Below, in pieces: positions 14,288 through 16,332 of a stretch of DNA of 16,332 nt. Source of the stretch: Betaproteobacteria bacterium UBA2293. GTDB taxonomy: Bacteria > Pseudomonadota > Gammaproteobacteria > Burkholderiales > Rhodocyclaceae. How positions within the stretch are numbered: position 1 is the stretch's first letter; the number at the start of each line of letters is the position of its first letter. Below the pieces are notes generated by a model. The model was not told the origin of the DNA. It saw nothing but the letters and a program-made list of their open reading frames with translations, and made no database searches. The position numbers and the translations under genes were made by a program. The stretch spans positions 4,583 to 20,914 of the forward strand of contig DDWF01000076.1 in assembly GCA_002345845.1 (NCBI GenBank), read 5' to 3'.

Positions 14288-15154
14288 TCAATCGAGCAGC
14301 GAATGCAACAGTGGCAACATGTGCTCGGTCGCCTTGCGGCCGGCGGCAATGGCTTCGCCGGCGCGGTGGTAGTCGAGCAGGTTGAGCTGGCCGAGGCGCG
14401 GCGCGATCAGTACGTCGGCCGGTTCGCCGGCCAGGCGCGAACGCGAGATGCGCCCCTGCATGATGGCGATGCTGTTGCTGACCACGTCGGCCAGCGAGGG
14501 CAGGATCGGCCTTTCCTCGCCGCCGCCGAACCAGCGACCGACGGTATTGCGCCAACCGCCACCAGCCACCGCCGGCTTGCCGTTACGGCGCTGCAGCGTG
14601 GTCAGCATATCCATGCTGAGGTCGACAGCGATGACGATTTCGGCATCGAGCGCCCGGCATAACGAAACCGGTACCGGATTAACCAGGCCACCATCGACCA
14701 GAAAGCGCTCGTCCAGCAGTTGCGGCGAGAACAGGCCGGGCAGCGCGATCGAGGCGCGCACGGCGGCAGCCACCGAGCCTTCGCGCAGCCAGATCTCGCG
14801 GCCGGTAGCGAGGTCGGTGGCAACGCAGGCGAAGGGCCGGTCGAGATCGGCGAAAGTATTGTCGAGGAAGGAAGTGGCGGCGAAGTCGAACAGCTTGGCG
14901 CCCTTGATCAGGCCGCCGGCCAGGCTGACATCGAAGAAGCCGAGCACGTCGCGCCGGCTGAGCCCGCCGACCCAGGCCTCGAGCTTGTCGAGGTCGCCGG
15001 AAGCATAGGCGGCGCCGACGAAAGCGCCGATCGAGGTGCCGCAGACGACATCCGGCTCGATGCCGGCCTCGTGCAAGGCGCGCAGCACGCCGATATGCGC
15101 CCAGCCGCGCGCCGAACCGGAACCGAGGGCGATACCGAGACGCGGGCGGGCCAT
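14288..15154 (-). CDS. Patatin-like phospholipase family protein (RssA-type)
   Basis: A 288-residue serine hydrolase of the bacterial patatin/RssA family. The oxyanion loop is GSGSARGWAHIGVL (11-24), the nucleophile elbow is GTSIG with Ser41, and the dyad partner is Asp154 in VDGGLVNPVPV, so the Ser-Asp catalytic pair is intact. VATDLATGREIWLREG and ASIALPGLFSP are also typical. These proteins hydrolyse lipid acyl esters in vitro; the cellular substrate of the RssA group is unknown. No signal peptide is seen, so it is cytosolic or peripheral. It sits 6 bp after rimO and 2 bp before the FAD dehydrogenase gene, in one transcription unit. Confidence 0.93.
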   Translation of the reverse strand: MARPRLGIALGSGSARGWAHIGVLRALHEAGIEPDVVCGTSIGAFVGAAYASGDLDKLEAWVGGLSRRDVLGFFDVSLAGGLIKGAKLFDFAATSFLDNTFADLDRPFACVATDLATGREIWLREGSVAAAVRASIALPGLFSPQLLDERFLVDGGLVNPVPVSLCRALDAEIVIAVDLSMDMLTTLQRRNGKPAVAGGGWRNTVGRWFGGGEERPILPSLADVVSNSIAIMQGRISRSRLAGEPADVLIAPRLGQLNLLDYHRAGEAIAAGRKATEHMLPLLHSLLD

Positions 15155-15160
15155 AAACGC

Positions 15161-16332
15161 TTAACCTTGACCGACCGGCTCGGCGTACAGGTCGTGGTGA
15201 TCGGCGTCGACGACGCGGACCTGCAGGAAATCGCCGGGCGCCGCGTCGAAGAAGCCGTCGATATAGACGAGGCCGTCGATTTCGGGCGCATCGGCCTTGG
15301 AGCGCGCGATGACGCCCTCCTCGTCTACCTCGTCGACCAGCACTTCGATGACGCTGTCGATCTTGGCCGCCAGCTTGTCGGCGGAAATGTCTTCCTGCAC
15401 CTGCATCAGCCAGCGCCGGCGATCCTCGCGCACGTCTTCCGGCGGCAGGCCTTCCAGTTCGTTGGCCTTGGCGCCGTCGACCGGCGAGTAGGCGAAGGCA
15501 CCGACGCGATCCAGTTGCGCGTCTTCGAGGAACTGGATCAACTGGTCGAAGTCCTCGTCCGTCTCGCCCGGGAAGCCGGTGATGAAGGTCGAGCGGATGA
15601 CGATCTCCGGGCAGATCTCGCGCCACTTGGCGATGCGCTCCAGCGTGTTCTCGGCCGAAGCCGGGCGCTTCATCGCCTTGAGGATCTTCGGGCTGGCGTG
15701 CTGGAACGGAACATCCAGGTAGGGCAGGATCTTGCCTTCGGCCATCAGCGGAATGACGTCGTCCACCGAGGGGTACGGGTAAACATAATGCAGGCGGACC
15801 CAGATACCGAAGCTGGCCAGCGCCTCGCACAATTCCTTCAGCCGCGTCTTCACCGGGCGGCCACCCCAGAAATGCGTGCGGTACTTGACGTCGACGCCGT
15901 AAGCGCTGGTGTCCTGCGAGATCACCAGAATCTCTTTAACCCCGGCCCGCGCCAGGTTCTCGGCCTCGGCCAGCACATCGCCAACCGGGCGCGAGACCAG
16001 CGGCCCGCGCAGCGACGGGATGATGCAGAAAGTGCAGCTGTGATTGCAGCCTTCGGAAATCTTCAGGTAGGCGAAGTGGTCCGGCGTCAGGCGGATGCCC
16101 TGCGGCGGCACCAGGTCGGAATACGGGTCATGCGGCTTGGGCAGGTGCTGGTGCACGTGGCCCATCACTTCCTCCATCGCGTGCGGGCCGGTGACGGCGA
16201 GCACCGACGGATGCGTCGTCTGCACGATATCGCCCTTGGCCCCCAGGCAGCCGGTAACGATGACCTTGCCGTTCTCACTCAGCGCCTCGCCGATGGCGTC
16301 GAGCGACTCCTCGACGGCGGCGTCGATGAAGC
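15161..16332 (-). CDS. rimO: Ribosomal protein uS12 methylthiotransferase RimO (5' end outside window)
   Basis: A radical-SAM enzyme that methylthiolates the conserved Asp of ribosomal protein uS12. The visible 390 residues start inside the N-terminal MTTase domain ([15 protein letters not shown], then TGCLGAKGD with a cluster Cys). They continue through LAVTGPHA and [15 protein letters not shown] to the radical-SAM motif CNHSCTFC, and on to [34 protein letters not shown] and [15 protein letters not shown]-like C-terminal region ends the protein. About 50 N-terminal residues are missing beyond the window edge. A GTG at 16225 is not the true start, because the conserved N-terminal domain continues upstream in frame. 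It heads the rimO-patatin-FAD dehydrogenase unit. Confidence 0.96.
   Translation of the reverse strand, partial: FIDAAVEESLDAIGEALSENGKVIVTGCLGAKGDIVQTTHPSVLAVTGPHAMEEVMGHVHQHLPKPHDPYSDLVPPQGIRLTPDHFAYLKISEGCNHSCTFCIIPSLRGPLVSRPVGDVLAEAENLARAGVKEILVISQDTSAYGVDVKYRTHFWGGRPVKTRLKELCEALASFGIWVRLHYVYPYPSVDDVIPLMAEGKILPYLDVPFQHASPKILKAMKRPASAENTLERIAKWREICPEIVIRSTFITGFPGETDEDFDQLIQFLEDAQLDRVGAFAYSPVDGAKANELEGLPPEDVREDRRRWLMQVQEDISADKLAAKIDSVIEVLVDEVDEEGVIARSKADAPEIDGLVYIDGFFDAAPGDFLQVRVVDADHHDLYAEPVGQG

Noticed and set aside
13020..14372. 450-residue open frame antisense to the FAD dehydrogenase
   Set aside because: No recognisable motif and shadow-like composition; the minus-strand gene is a full-length match to its family.
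14679..15830. 383-residue minus-strand frame across patatin and rimO
   Set aside because: Arg/Pro-rich shadow in the wrong frame of two well-supported genes.

Overview
This is a GC-rich, densely packed bacterial chromosomal segment with many 4-8 bp start/stop overlaps. Gene content and protein style (class II fumarase, Hsp33, RimO, a DUF3079 protein, CPA2-type antiporters) suggest a betaproteobacterium, perhaps of the Rhodocyclales. This is judged from remembered family resemblance, not a search. No tRNA, rRNA, insertion sequence, phage gene or CRISPR array is visible.

Left part (1-3778, all minus strand). Transcription would run from a small four-cysteine DUF3079 protein into an FmdE-like protein (GTGA overlap), across an AT-rich gap, into an SLC13/DASS transporter with two TrkA_C domains, and then into fumC. 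fumC is cut by the window edge inside its signature motif.

Middle-left (3971-6218). An ArsC/Spx-fold (YffB-type) protein overlaps hslO (Hsp33) by 4 bp on the plus strand. The Hsp33 redox switch is not canonical. Convergent to these are an OmpA-domain lipoprotein and a MarR-family regulator, overlapping by 8 bp on the minus strand.

Centre (6219-12886). Diverging from the MarR gene is a six-gene plus-strand operon: CPA2-type membrane protein, class I amidotransferase-fold gamma-glutamyl hydrolase (C26), DapB-like reductase, second CPA2-type membrane protein, YbdK-type carboxylate-amine ligase, and exported beta-lactamase/NylB-fold protein. The divergent intergenic region holds overlapping promoters with a palindromic MarR-type operator across both -10 boxes. 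A perfect GC hairpin with a T7 tract ends on the base before the first start codon. Several products look repurposed: both CPA2 proteins appear to lack the acidic ion-binding residue, the DapB-like signature is altered, and the beta-lactamase-fold protein lacks its Ser-x-x-Lys. The ligase and hydrolase keep recognisable or intact active sites. I infer a MarR-controlled small-molecule (possibly gamma-glutamyl or amide) module coupled to membrane transport. It is the best candidate here for an undescribed system.

Right part (12894-16332, minus strand). rimO (5' end cut off) is followed by a patatin-like RssA-type hydrolase and a GlcD/D-2-hydroxyacid-type FAD dehydrogenase, with 6 and 2 bp between genes. 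This housekeeping-like operon converges on the central operon with only 7 bp between stop codons.
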